Positions 44,846 to 56,416 are shown, counted from the stretch's first letter. The stretch is 64,000 bases of DNA from Carettochelys insculpta (GCF_033958435.1 NC_134138.1:4910001-4974000), one strand, 5' to 3'. A program made the numbers and translations. The notes: generated by a model not told the origin, from the sequence alone.

Positions 44846-44995
44846 GGGGGGAGGGGTTAACTCAGTGGTCTGAGCAGTGGCCTGTTAAACTCCCTGAGTA
44901 GTGAGTTCAGGCCTTGAGAAGTTTGGGAGAAATAATGTGTGGGGAGGAAATCTGTCAGGGATGTTGCTTGGTGCTGTGTATCTCCCCAGATGAAA
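44846..44995 (+). repeat. tRNA-derived SINE, copy 3 (divergent)
   Basis: GGTTAACTCAGTGGTCTGAGCAGTGG is a mutated A box. The body is shorter, and the end reads GTGTATCTCCCCAGATG before an A-run. Confidence 0.75.
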
Positions 44996-44999
44996 AAAA

Positions 45000-45228
45000 T
45001 GTCAAGGGGGTGGGAGAGGTCAGTGGTTAGAGCATTGACCCACTAAACCCAGGGGTGTTGAGCTCAACCCCCTGAGAGGGCCATTTAGGGGGTCTCAGGC
45101 AAATAGATTTAAAAAAAAAAACGTGGCAGGGATGGTGCTTGGCCCTGCCCAGAGGAAGGGGACTGGACTGGATGAATTCCCAGGGCCCCTTCCAGCTCTG
45201 TGAGATGTGTATCTCTGTATATAAATCA
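45000..45228 (+). repeat. tRNA-derived SINE, copy 4 (full length)
   Basis: It has a tRNA-like head, the GGCCATTTAGGGGGTCTCAGG body, an A-run at 45110-45121 and a complete CR1-like tail (ACTGGATGAATTCCCAGG, CTTCCAGCTCTGTGAG). It is the best-preserved of the four head-to-tail copies. Confidence 0.87.
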
Positions 45229-47085
45229 CAGGGCCTGTCACTTGAGCTCCAGGGGGACCTCCCTCAGCTGCCTCTACCAGTACATCCATTATCTTCTCTG
45301 CCAAGCTGAGCCCAGCCCTGAGAGGGTGCCACTGCAATCCCCCCGTCTTCATCACTCAGCAAGGCCTGGGAAAGTGACAAGGTCAGGGCCCACCTCCACT
45401 CTTCTGGTTTTAGCCCTCAACACAGACCACAGAACTGGCTGTGCTCTAGCAAAGCATTTTAGCCAGAGGTTATTGTGGCTGCAGCTGAGGCCTCACCCAG
45501 ACTGGGCACATCCCTGCCAGTCACAAAGCCTGGGCAGAGCAGGGGCTGAGATTCCTGCTCGGTGGGGGATGAGCATCCCAGGAAGAAGAGATGGAAAGCT
45601 ACACTGAAAAGGGAAAGCCCCAGGTGCCTCTGAGATCAGACAGACCCCCACAGCTCTGCAGAAGCAGGGGACTCACTGCCCCATGAACTGAGCAGCTGAG
45701 CTGGGACCTGTGCTAGCCCAATGTTCCCACAGCCTGTACAGCAGGGCGGCTCTGCCAACAGTAATACCCAGGCATCAGCCAACGTAACAGTGTGTGTGTC
45801 TGGTACAACTTCCATCCAGGGACACCAGATACCTGGCAATCATTGGCTAACTCAGCCTCATGCTTTGCAGGAGATGTGGCAGTAGAGCCACCGACCGGCA
45901 ACAAGAATCTCCCAGAGTCACAGAGTCAGCTGCATGTGCAGAACCCAGGAGTCCTGGCTCCCAGTCCCTCTTGTACTCTCTAGGAGGCCTTCCCCCCGAG
46001 ATGTGAATAGAGCCTAGGAGGGTTTGCTCTCATCCCTTGTTGTGTTCTCTCTGTGCCTCACTGCCCCACCTACACTACAGGGACTCTCAGGTTGCTCCCC
46101 ACCCCACCTGGGTAGTGGAGGCTTGTTAAGCACTAAGTTATCTGCTCAGAGCTCTGGCTGAGCAACAGGCGTAGCGGCTGAGCCTGGGGGCAGGCCAGAG
46201 TTGGGCAGAGCCCTTGCGCAGTCAGCCTATGCAGTGGTGGGCAGGGGAGTCACAGAAGCGCTCCCTGCCTGGGCCCTGCTGGGGCTGTCCCCTTCCCCAC
46301 CCCTCTTCCTGGCACACATCCCAGTGCGAAAGGGCCAGCCCAGCGACACAGATGGAGGTGGAGACCTTCGCAAGGCTGTGCTCTGGCCCTGGGCTCCTGC
46401 CAGGTTCCCTGGGCTGCCTGTGCCCAGGAAAGGGAGGGAGGTAAAGAGCAAGGGAGCTTTCACCCATGCACAAACCTGAGAGCGGGGAGGAGGGGCATGC
46501 TGAGCTATGGGTCTCAGCCCTCCCTTCAATCACTGTGAGCAGGCTACGCTGCAGCCTCACCCACACCTGGCTTCTGACATGCCCTGAGGAGGCTCCAGGC
46601 GTAAGAATTAATCACCATAACACATAACAATAATTCGCCCGTACTCACAGCCAGGTAAATGTGGCTGCCTTACACCAGCACCAATGCATAAGCCAGTAAC
46701 GTAACAGTGCCACCTGGTCGTCAGTTTGGGTATCGCAGCAAGGGCATCCCCCGCGGAACATGCCACAGGCTCTCTGACACCGGTCATGGCGTCTCGCCAC
46801 AGCTTCCGGTGCTGAACTGAGGAGGTTCCTCCGGCTCTGGGTTCAGGCCCAGAAAGATGATAGCACACCGGGAGGGAATTCAGGAAAGAGCAGGCAGAAG
46901 CTGCCATGTACCTTGAAGGAGCTAAGAGCCTCCTGGCTAGAGCACTGCACCCCTTTCATTGCAGCTGGCCAACACTGACCTAAACCTTGGACTAGTCCAC
47001 AGGGAAGAAGGACATCCCGGCATAGTGCAGAGCCAAGCTGCCTTCTTCCAGCGGCTACAGCATGGTAAGAAATAAATATGCCAAG
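45229..47085. other. No gene recognised
   Basis: I see mixed-composition DNA, no conserved frame, no inverted termini and no named repeat. Some of it may be decayed repeat below my ability to recognise. Confidence 0.35.
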
Positions 47086-47625
47086 AACAACAAGAAGGCC
47101 TGTGGCCCCTTATAGACTAACATATCTTGCAGCATAAGCTTTCGTGGGCAAAGACCCGCTTCATCAGATGCATGAGTAGGGGGGCGGTGTCAGAGGGGTA
47201 TTTAAAGAGTGGAGTCCCAGGAAGAGGGAGGGCCGGAGCTGACAAGGTCTATTCAGCAAGGTGGAAATGGCCCAGTCCCAAAAGCAGTTATCAAAAGAGG
47301 AAAATCCAAGTCAGATCAGATGGGGGATGTGAACCTTTGTCAGAGTCTAACTTGTTTTGCCCTCTTTTGGTAAGTACTGTTGATACCGGGCCATTTCCGC
47401 CTGGCTGAATAGACCTCGTCAGCTCTGGCCCTCCCTCTTACTGGGACTCCACTCTCTAAATACCCCTCTGAAACCACCCCCCGCAACTCATGCACCTGAC
47501 AAAGCGGGTCTTTGCTCACAAAAGCTTATGCTCCTAAATCTCTGTTAGTCTATAAGGTGCCACAGGACTTCTTGTTGTTCTCGAAGCTACAGACTAACAT
47601 GGCTCCTCTCTGATATATGCCAAGA
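47086..47625. mobile_element. Two Penelope tails in inverted orientation
   Basis: The left tail is on the minus strand. It contains CTGATGA (inverse of 47161-47167) and CCCACGAAAGC (inverse of 47138-47148), the two conserved halves of a hammerhead ribozyme core. The right tail (about 47490-47620) is on the plus strand but degraded (CTGACAAAGCGGG, CACAAAAGC). The middle is also inverted: GGGCCATTTCC mirrors GGAAATGGCCC. The whole forms a hairpin-like structure of about 540 bp. Confidence 0.72.
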
Positions 47626-47782
47626 ACGAATCATGCCAAACCAACCAAATTTCCTTCTTTGAGCGAGTGGCTGGGGAGAAGCTGGGGAGCAGCGCTATAT
47701 CTAAAGAACACTTTTTGCATTGTGATGCCAAAAAAGGCTATTCCTCCAAATCAGCTGCTGGTATGGCATTCTGACACACCAC

Positions 47783-48464
47783 AGCCGTGTCTACACGTGC
47801 ACGCTACTTCAAAGTAGCGGCACTAACTTCGAAATAGTGCCCGTCACGGCTATACGCGCCGGGCGCTATTTCGAAGTTAACTTCGACGTTAGGCGGCGAG
47901 ACGTCGAAGTCGCTAACCCCATGAGGGGATAGGAATAGCGCCCTACTTTGACGTTCAACGTCGAAGTAGGGACCGTGTAGTCGTTGCGCGTCCCGCAACT
48001 TCGAAATAGCGGGGTCCGCCATGGCGGCCATCAGCTGAGGGGTTGAGAGATGCTCTCTCTCCAGCCCCTGCGGGGCTCTATGGTCACCGTGGGCAGCAGC
48101 CCTTAGCCCAGGGCTTCTGGCTGCTGCTGCGGCAGCTGGGGATCCATGCTGCATGCACAGGGTCTGCAACCAGTTGTCGGCTCTGTGGATCTTGTGTTGT
48201 TTAGTGCAAGTGTGTCTGGGAGGGGCCCTTTTAGGGAGCGGCTTGCTGTTGAGTCCGCCCTGTGACCCTGTCTGCAGCTGTGCCTGGCACCCTTATTTCG
48301 ATGTGTGCTACTTTGGCGTGTAGACGTTCCCTCGCAGCGCCTATTTCGATGTGGTGCCGCGCAACGTCGAAGTTGAACATCGACGTTGCCAGCCCTGGAG
48401 GACGTGTAGACGTTACTCATCGAAATAGCCTATTTCAATGTTGGCTTCACGTGTAGACGTAGCC
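47783..48464 (-). mobile_element. Non-autonomous Harbinger deletion derivative
   Basis: It starts AGCCGTGTCTACACGTGC and ends GTGTAGACGTAGCC. It is very similar to 35062-35742, with the same deletion joining the transposase start (MDPQLPQQQPEALG) to the Myb-side leader. It shares one deletion junction with the other two copies, so they are one amplified family. Confidence 0.88.
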
Positions 48465-50450
48465 CAGCATGCCCCACATTGCTGCCTTTCAGAATTAGCT
48501 ACCAGTGTTCCTGGAGCTCATCCACGGAGGTGGGGATTCACTTGGTCCTAGGGGGAGCTAGTTCTGAGTCTGGGGCTTCACCTGTCAGATGACTCCCTGA
48601 CAACCTCTCCTTGGTCCTGGAGACAATCCCTGGTCCCTGTGCAGTGCCCCACCTTCACACAGCCTCTACGCACACATAAGGGGCAACCAGCTCTGACAAA
48701 CACCTGCTTCTTGGTACAGCACCACCACCGTCCACACCCTCTCCCGACACTCAATACCACGAGCATCTACATGTACATTTGCACGCTGCCCAGAGGCACA
48801 GCAGCAACATACACACCCCACCTTTACACACACACACACGCATCCTTTCACACAGCACCTCCACACACACACACCCCCTTGGCCCTACGCACCACACTGG
48901 CTCCAATGTTGCTATCTTGGATCTGCACCCAGTGCTGTCAGCACACCCACCTGCTCCCTGCCCTTCCCCGTTTCTTTTGTGACCCCACGACCACCCGCTG
49001 CAGGCATCTGCTAGCGGCACAGTCCCACTTGAGGCAGGAGAGACAAGGTATGGTGGGTACACCCCACACAGCCCCCTCCCCCTGCCAGCATAAGCAGTGT
49101 GTTGTTACTGTTGCTGTTACTGTGATTATTTATGTACTTTCCATTGTTCTACAAACTAACTACCATGAATACATGAGGGGTGCAATTTTATATTCTTGCC
49201 TCAGGTGCAGAATTAGCTAGTTAGGGTACTGAGATTGTCACAGAACCTACTACTGGAGAGAGCAAGAAGGATTTTTATTCTGGAGTAAAAATGAGTTTGT
49301 TCTGCTCTGAATACATCAGCACAGAGATCTCTCCTGAAATAGAGGTGCTGGTCAATTTCACAGCTGAATCAGTTGCTCATAAACTTCACAATTACTGACA
49401 TTTACTATGCTTATGGTTATACTAGAGAGGTTTGTGACATAGTAGGGCATGCAACAAACTAAACATGGACCAAATGCATCAACGTTTCAAATCCATCACA
49501 GAATACACCACCTTGAAGAGCGAGTACAGACACATGTTCAAAATATTCTTTAACTCAACTATTTCTAACTATTCATAGCCCGAAATCAGCCACACATGCA
49601 ACGTTTGGTTCAGGTCTCCGAATGTTGCTTTTCATGTTATGAATTTCACATCTGTAACAATATTTTACAAGTATGATTTTATTAAATAATTGAACCAATA
49701 AATAATTGAAATTCAATGGATCGATTGCAAAATGCAAAGGAGAATAAATAGCACCTTACAGGATTAGAAGGAAACATGGGCCTGCAGTTGTACAAAAAGA
49801 TGGGCAAGTTGAGGGAGGCAGCTCCAGAAAACAGACTCCTCTCCTTGCCAACCCCTTGGGGCAGAGATGCTGCATTTAAACCATGTTCCAGCTGGCTCCA
49901 TCCTTCTGTCCCTGACCTTGCACAGCAGGGGATGGGGGGCTACCTGCCAGCCGACGCAGGCCAGGAAGCAGCACTGTAGCTGTTTCTCAGCATGAAGACT
50001 CCTGTGGGGTCAGCATTTCCCCTCACAGCCGCTCTGCAGAGCAACCATGGGAGCAGGAGGAACTGACCAAGCCTGTGCCAGGCTGGGACTCAGGCGGCTT
50101 TGACCAAGGAGGCTCGGCACCCTATTGCAAAAGGGTTACTAGGTAAAGGACTGACAAAGGGCCTTACTGCCGGGCCACCTCTGGGGAACTTTACTGGGAA
50201 CATTCAGACAGGGTTACCCTACAGAAGAGAGAACATCCCTGAGGCGCAGCGTGTCTGTAACAGTACCCACTCGTTCCCACCGCAGTACCACCGGGCTCAG
50301 CAACCTTGGAGGCAGTGTTGAAAACTGACCTTCCATCCTCTCCAGCCTGAGTGCCGGTGATACTTTTAAAAGCCACTAGGGGTCCTTCTGACAACAGCTC
50401 CGTGAATAAACACGCGAGGAGGCAGGGCTCTCCCGCTCGGGGAGGGGGTT
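48465..50450. other. No gene recognised upstream of VPS28
   Basis: A CA-rich stretch with (CA)n runs lies at 48824-48880. 49200-49790 is AT-rich. I recognise no exons or element ends. Confidence 0.4.
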
Positions 50451-50499
50451 GGCCGTGTGAGACGGGCTTTTCCTACTCCCCAGGCGGCCTGGCTCTGTG

Positions 50500-50900
50500 C
50501 CAGCACCCGGCTGCCTGGGGGGAGGAAGGGCGGGGCTGAGCTCCCGCCTCACCTGCTGTTCTTGGCACGCGTGCTGTTCTTGGCACGCGTGCCGGCTCTG
50601 CGGAGCCCTAGCACGTCACACGCGCTCCCGTTCGGGCTGCTGGCGCCTGGCCCTTGTACCGGGGCTGTGGCGCACTCCGGCATCCACCCACCGGCCAGAG
50701 GCGCAGGGCGCCGGCTCCCCCCCCCCACGGGATTGCACACCGCCGGGCCGGGCGGGAAAGCCCCGTCTCTGGCGGGACCGGGGAGGGGCGGGGGGGGGTC
50801 ACTTGTTCATCCCTCAGCACTGCAGCGCGCGCCCTTCCCGCCCAAATAACGGCCACGCCCCTCCCAGGCAGGCGGGCGAGCGGAGAGGCGAGCGCTCGAT
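50500..50900 (+). promoter_or_regulatory. CpG-island promoter of VPS28
   Basis: CpG density rises sharply here, with GC boxes (GGGGCGGGG-type at about 50785). A duplicated CTGTTCTTGGCACGCGTG unit occurs at 50564-50600. The first exon contains GCGCCATTTTCC, a YY1-like site often found at housekeeping starts. I see no TATA box. The start site is estimated. Confidence 0.65.
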
Positions 50901-51005
50901 GTGCTCCGGCGCCATTTTCCAGGAAGCGGGTGAGAGGCCGGAGGGCGGCGGCGCGGCAGGGCCGGGGGTGCGGGGAGCAGCGGTGCGGTGCGGTGCGCTC
51001 GGCTC

Positions 51006-51008
<3 letters not shown>

Positions 51009-51038
<30 letters not shown>
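51009..51038. repeat. (GT)n microsatellite in VPS28 intron 1
   Basis: A pure run of about 15 GT units directly precedes the 43-bp minisatellite. Confidence 0.95.
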
Positions 51039-51041
<3 letters not shown>

Positions 51042-51044
51042 GCT

Positions 51045-51720
51045 GGGGGGCGGTGAGGAGCGCAGGGCGGGGGGGGGGTGTTTGTGGCTGGGGGGCGGTG
51101 GGGAGCGCAGGGCGGGGGGGGTGTTTGTGGCTGGGGGGCGGTGAGGAGCGCACGGCCGGGGGGGGGTGTTTGTGACTGGGGGGCGGTGGGGAGCGCCGGG
51201 CCGGGGGGGGTGTTTGTGACTAGGGGGCGGTGGCGAGCGCGGGGCCGGGGGGGGGCGTTTGCGGCTGGGGGGCGGTGGGGAGCGCAGGGCCGGGGGGTGT
51301 TTGTCATTACGGGGCGGTGGGGAGCGCAGGGCCGGGGGGCGTTTGTGACTAGGGGGCGGTGGGGAGCGCAGGGCCGGGGGGTGTTTGTCACTAGGGGGCG
51401 GTGGGGAGCGCAGGGCCGGGGGGGTTGTGTGTGTGTGTGTGTTTGGCTGGGGGGCGGTGGGGAGCGCAGGGCCGGGGGGGTGTTTGTGACTAGGGGGCGG
51501 TGGGGAGCGCAGGGCTGGGGGTAGTTTGTCACTAGGGGGCGGTGGGGAGCGCAGGGCCGGGGGGGTTGTGTGTGTGTGTGTGTTTGGCTGGGGGGCGGTG
51601 GGGAGCGCAGGGCCGGGGGGTGTTTGTGTCTAGGGGGCGGTGGGGAGCGCAGGGCTGGGGGGTGTTTGTCACTAGGGGGCGGTGGGGAGTGTGGGGCCCC
51701 GGGGCTGTTTGGGTCCGGGG
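51045..51720 (+). repeat. 43-bp GC-rich minisatellite, about 15 copies, in VPS28 intron 1
   Basis: The unit is GGGGCGGTGGGGAGCGCAGG followed by a C/G run and TGTTTGTGACTAG. About 15 copies start near 51048, 51091, 51135, 51179, 51223, 51267, 51310, 51353, 51395, 51449, 51493, 51536, 51591, 51634 and 51676. Copies 9 and 12 share an internal (TG)n expansion, which points to block duplication within the array. The plus strand is rich in G-runs. Confidence 0.93.
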
Positions 51721-52499
51721 ATCGCGTCGGGTGCAGGGGCCGGGCCACCAGGCCACACTAACGCCTCTCTCCCTCCCTCGCAGAGGTCCCCCAGGCAGCA
51801 GTGCCCCAGCCCACCACAATGTTCCACGGGATCCCTGCTGCGCCTGGCCCAGGAGGTGAGTCCCGCTGGCCCTGCCGCCGTGGGGAGCAAGGGGCCCCAC
51901 AGCACCACCGCATGGCCTGGGCTGAGACACAGACTGGCCCGGTCGACACCTGACAGAGCCCTGCCTGCTGCCCATGAGCAGGGCTGTGACCCAGGCCCAC
52001 CCCGCCCCTGGCCAGAGACCCAGTGACACCGCGGGCTCCAGCTCCCTTCAGGGGACTGCCCGCCCTCAAAGTCCCCAGGGGTCAGGCTAGCGGGGCTGGG
52101 GGCAGCAGAGTGGTGGGACACTGGGCTCATGGGAGGGTGGGTATCACGGCCACAGAGGCAGGTTACGAAGCAATGGCTCAGTCTGCATCAACAGGGGTTA
52201 GGATACCACAGCAGTTCCCAAATTGGGTTGGGACCTCATTTTAATGAGTTCCCTTGGGTTGGCTTAGACTTGCTGAGATCGAGGCCAGACAAAGGGCTTC
52301 AGCCCTGTGCAGTGGGCCTCAGGTTCCAGGCCCCTCCTGGGGCTGCAGCCTGGGTCCTCAGCCTCTCCTTTCTTCGGGCAATGGGGCTGGTCTTTTGTTT
52401 CCCTTACTCGCACCCCTGGTGGCAGGGCCTGGGTTTTGGCTGAGGCATGTGTCTGTGCATTACTTTTTCTTGGCAGAAGTGGATAGTACAGCAATGAAG

Positions 52500-52720
52500 T
52501 TTGAGACCCCCTGAGATAAAGAACAGCTTTCCCACACTGAGGGCAGTTAAGCTGTGGAGCAGGTGCCCCAGGGAGGTTGTGGATCCCCATCGGTGGAAGT
52601 TGTTAAGAACAGGCTGGACAGATGCCTGGAAGGGATGGGCTCTGTTTACTTGGCCCTGCTCCAGTGCAGGGGCTGGACTCAACTTCTCAAGGACCCTTCC
52701 AGCTCAGAATCTGATTCTCC
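52500..52720 (+). repeat. CR1 3' end in VPS28 intron 2
   Basis: GAGGTTGTGGATCCCC, AGAACAGGCTGGACAGATG and GGACCCTTCCAGCTC are typical CR1 terminal phrases. The copy is short and decayed. Confidence 0.85.
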
Positions 52721-54255
52721 CTTGTGAACTGTGCTGGGTTCTCTGGCCTGGAGCAAGGGGCGGTGATCAGCAGGAGGGGCGGGATGGAAGAGCGGAGCAG
52801 GCTGTAGAGGTCCTGGGTGCTAGCAGTATCCCTGTAGCTAGTAGGCTAAGGAGCTGTGGACGTGGTCCTTCCTAACACCGGGTTACCAGGAAGGTTTTGC
52901 ATTGTGGGCGTCACTGGTAGGCCCCTAGCTATAAGTGCTAGGTCTGTTCATGGATTTCCTCTTTTTCAGCCCCAGGGAATAAGCCAGAACTGTACGAGGT
53001 GAGTAACGCTGGTCACGTTCCCCTCCTCGTCCTGTCTCTGGCACAGGAGGCAGAATGACCTTCCAGCGTAAGTCGGGTTTGGCTCTGCAAACGGTTTCAC
53101 AGCCCTCAGTGCTGGAGCATTCAGGGGACCCCAGCTCTTGAGGTGATTCCCAGCTCCTTACCTCCATCTCAGTGTGGGTTTCTCTGGTCCCTGTCTCCTC
53201 TACCCTGTGGTGAGGATGCAGGAGGTCCGTATCTGTCAGCTCTGTCCCCACCTGCTTCCAGCCTGTCCATTTGTGCAGCTGACCACACACTGTGCGGGTA
53301 CCTGACAGGCTGTGTATCTGCTCTCCTTGCAGGAGGTGAAGCTGTATAAAAATGCACGGGAGCGAGAAAAGTGAGTCCATCCCCAGCCGAATGGGTTCCC
53401 ATGTGGTACACAGTTCTGTGGGGCTTGGGAGTGCTGGGACTTCAAGCTGTTGTCTGCAGTGAGGTCCTTGCTCGGGAGATGCTGGGGCTGATGGTGCAGG
53501 GAGCTCTGCGTTCTGATGCTCTGTCCCCGCGCCAAGCTAGGAAGGACCCAAGAGCCCTTCTGCTCCGCCTCTGCCATTGGCCAGGGCAGCCTGCGGCTGA
53601 GAAAGATGCAATAGACGGAAGGGTCTTCTCCACAAAAAGGGAGTGCTCCTGCTGGGCTGTGGAGCATGAGAGCCCCTGTGCTGTTCCCAGGGACGCGGGC
53701 GCATGTATAGCGGTGGGGGTCACAGGCTATGCGCCTTCACGGGCTTCTGCGCTTGGGTTTCAGGTACGATAACATGGCTGAGCTGTTTGCGGTGGTGAAG
53801 ACGATGCAGGCTCTGGAGAAAGCCTATATCAAGGACTGTGTCTCTCCCAACGAGTGAGTCCCCAGCTGGGTTTTGTTTCCAGCCTGGTCTCTCCCAGGGG
53901 AGCCAAGCGGATGCAGCAGCAGGAGCATCTCCTGCAGGATGCGTCGTTACCGAGTGGAGCAGAGTGACCTCCCCTCCCCAGGGCACTGCGGACACACTGG
54001 GGAGGGGGCTCAGAGAAGCATCAAAACAGCCCCTTAGTCCCCCCTCAGGCCCTGCCCACTTCCCCTGGGGGCCAGGCAACATTGCTCCATGCAGAGGGTC
54101 TCCAGTCAGAGACCCTGGGGAGCCTCCCCTGCCGTGGGGGCTGTTACAGTGTTCTCCTTTCCCCTGGGGACCTGCTTGTACATCCTCGACCTCCGTGTTC
54201 CCCTCCTGCTTGGCATGAGCCACTCCAGCTGTTCTTACTCCATGCACTGCCCCAG

Positions 54256-54361
54256 GTACACCGCAGCCTGCTCCCGGCTCCTGGTCCAGTACAAAGCTGC
54301 CTTCAAATAGGTACAGGGATCCGAAATTGGCTCCATCGATGAATTTTGCCGCAAGTTCCGG
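54256..54361 (+). other. VPS28: VPS28 exon 6 with nonsense codon and broken donor
   Basis: The acceptor is intact (CCCCAG before GTACACC). The exon is open except for TAG at 54308-54310, between AAFK and VQGSEIGS. After CGG the intron begins ATGAGT. It does not match the U12-type AT donor (ATATCC). Skipping the 106-nt exon would shift the frame. Confidence 0.92.
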
Positions 54362-54475
54362 ATGAGTTCAGCCTCCAGCAGTACAGCTTTTGGGGACTCT
54401 GGGACAGGAATCTCGGGGGGCTCCTAGAACAGTGGGGGCGGGGGGGGGCTGTGTTGCTGCTGAGTTCTACATGTA

Positions 54476-55269
54476 GGCCGCATCGACACTAGTCCCTTCC
54501 TTTTGGGGCGAGTTGGGAATATGCTAATGAGGCACCACTGTGAATATGCAGTGCCTCATTAGCATAATAGTGGCCCCACACAATTGGAAAGCACAGCTTT
54601 TGAATTGTGCGCTGCCTCTTTAGACGGGGGCTTTTTGAAAGGACACTCCTCCGCCCCCAGACTTTGAAAAACCCTTCTTCCTAAAACCAAATAGGAAGAA
54701 GGGGCTTCCGAAGTCCGGGGGGTCCTTTCGAAAGGCCCCTGTCTACATGGGCGGTGCGCGATTTGAAAGCAACACTTTCAAATTACATGCAGCCACCATT
54801 ATGCTAATAAGGCTGTGAGGGGGTTCGGGGTCTCCATCCTCTGCACCCCATCCGCAGGCAGGAGAAGAGCAGGTTTATTAGGCAACAGGGCACAGCGTCG
54901 TACAGAGGAGTCAGTGCAGCCGGCAGAGACAGCCAGTCCAAGCCATGCTGGGGAGAGGAGGCCCCGAGGGGCCCCCGGAGCCGGGGTCTTGCCCCCTCCT
55001 TTGTCTCTGTCTCTCCCAGCCCCGACTAACTGCTTCCAACACCCAGTTCCAGTTCAAACCCCTCAGGCTCCACCTCCTCCTTTGTCTGCAGCCCAGGGGT
55101 GTCACCTGGTCGCCAGGTTACCCTCAGCAGGAGCCCCACGTGTACACACAGGTATCTCCCACTACATCACAGAGGCACTGCATATTCATGGCAGCGCCTC
55201 CTTAGCATCTTCCCAACTTGCTCATTAACATGTCCCTTCTGAAAGGAAGGGGCTTGTGTAGACATAGCC
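54476..55269. mobile_element. Harbinger-type MITE in VPS28 intron 6, split by a solo LTR
   Basis: The termini are GGCCGCATCGACACTAG and GTGTAGACATAGCC, with internal ATGCTAATGAGGCAC motifs like those at 9600-9670 and 41560-41600. An LTR (54814-55171) interrupts the right half. Confidence 0.8.
54814..55171 (-). mobile_element. Solo LTR (TGTGATGG family), third copy
   Basis: It begins TGTGAGGGGG and ends ACATCACA. It is flanked by AAGGC (54809-54813) and GAGGC (55172-55176), a 5-bp TSD with one change. Its internal similarity to 43596-44012 includes GCAGGTTTATTAGGCAAC, the inverse of an AATAAA region. Confidence 0.82.
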
Positions 55270-55539
55270 CTACTGTGCCTGACTGACTTAGATGCTGGGG
55301 GGAGAGACTGCATAGATTTGTTTATTCCAAGCCTGGAGGAACCAGTGTGGTCACCCAGGCTGTTCCCCTGTGTCCCTCTGGCCAGAGCCCTGCCCCCAGC
55401 TCACTCCCAGAGCAGACCTGTCCCATGAGAAATACAGCCCGCCTAGATTTAAAAACTGTCGGTGCTGGAGAACCCACCAAAGGTGAATTACACTCTCGCG
55501 GTCACCTGGCTTAGAGAGGGGGCCCCTGGGCTTGGGGGG

Positions 55540-55600
55540 GTGAGTGTGCGCACGCGCGCGCGCACACACACTCTCTCTCTCTTTCTCTCCCTCCCTCCCC
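55540..55600. repeat. Alternating purine-pyrimidine (CG/CA)n then (CT)n tract
   Basis: The stretch GCGCACGCGCGCGCGCACAC is followed by a CT-rich run. Such tracts can adopt Z-DNA. I only claim the repeat. Confidence 0.85.
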
Positions 55601-55639
55601 TGGACCAAAGGCACTTCCACCTTGTCGTAATCATATTAC

Positions 55640-56265
55640 CTTCGTATAAATCCCGTGTACTTCCACGTCACACCTGCAGCAGTATTCAAGGTCACCACAT
55701 CTCTAAAAAGATGTATTGGAATTGGGAAAGGTACAGAAAAGGGCAGAAAACCAATTAGGGGTATGGAATGGCTGGGGTATGGTGTGGGGAGAGTAGTAAG
55801 AGTGGGATTTCTCAGGTTGGAAAAGAGGCGGCTAATGTCCAGAACATCCCAACTGGTTGGACAAAGTCGATAAGGAAGTGGTGTTCTGTCTTCCTTCTTC
55901 TAATGCAAGAACTAGGGGTCACCCCATGAAACAAACAGGTAGTGGGGTTAAAACAGACAGAAGGACGGATTTCTTCACACAACGCAGGGCCAGCTGTGGG
56001 ACTCCCTGCCACAGGGCAATGTGAAGGCTGAGACTATAACAAGGCTCAAAAACCTACTGGATATGTTCATGGAGAACAGGGCCACAAATGGCTGTTCAGC
56101 AAGGTGGACAGGGTGGTGCCTCTAGCCCCGTTTTTCAGAAGCTGGGACTGGGTGACAGGAGAAGGATCACCTTTTGGTGACGTGTTCTGGTCATGCCCTC
56201 TGGGGCACCCAGCACTGGTCACTGTCTGCGACCAGGCTGGGTGGCCCTATGTTCAAACCATCTGG
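55640..56265 (+). repeat. CR1 LINE fragment in VPS28 intron 6
   Basis: The plus strand has the CR1 order: AAGATGTATTGGAATTGGG, then CAGGTTGGAAAAGAGGCGG, CAGGGCCAGCTGTGG and GGTGACAGGAGAAGG. Its end resembles the copy at 57330-57520. Confidence 0.8.
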
Positions 56266-56416
56266 CCACGTTCTGTACTGTGCTCCCTTCCCCCGGCTTA
56301 GCACATGGAGCGGAACCCGGCTTTCCCTGGGAAATGCTCTTTGTTGGGGGTTATATGGTGCTTGTTACCCTGCCCTGAGCTTGCCCAGCCTCATTGTAAC
56401 CCTCCTGCTGCTGCAG

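Noticed and set aside
44505..45075. tRNA-like A and B boxes suggesting tRNA genes
   Set aside because: They continue into SINE bodies with A-runs and CR1-like tails, and the B boxes are degenerate. They are SINE heads.
51045..51720. Regular repeats resembling a CRISPR array
   Set aside because: Units are contiguous and vary internally, with no unique spacers, and the sequence is vertebrate. It is a minisatellite.
50807..51748. 313-codon minus-strand frame with repeated APHRPLVTN units
   Set aside because: It is created by the 43-bp minisatellite and overlaps VPS28 exon 1 and intron 1. The repeats reflect DNA tandem copies and not a protein family.
54256..54361. Skipping of VPS28 exon 6 as a rescue
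   Set aside because: The exon is 106 nt, so skipping shifts the frame. Exon 7 contains its own TGA, so a normal C-terminus would not be made.
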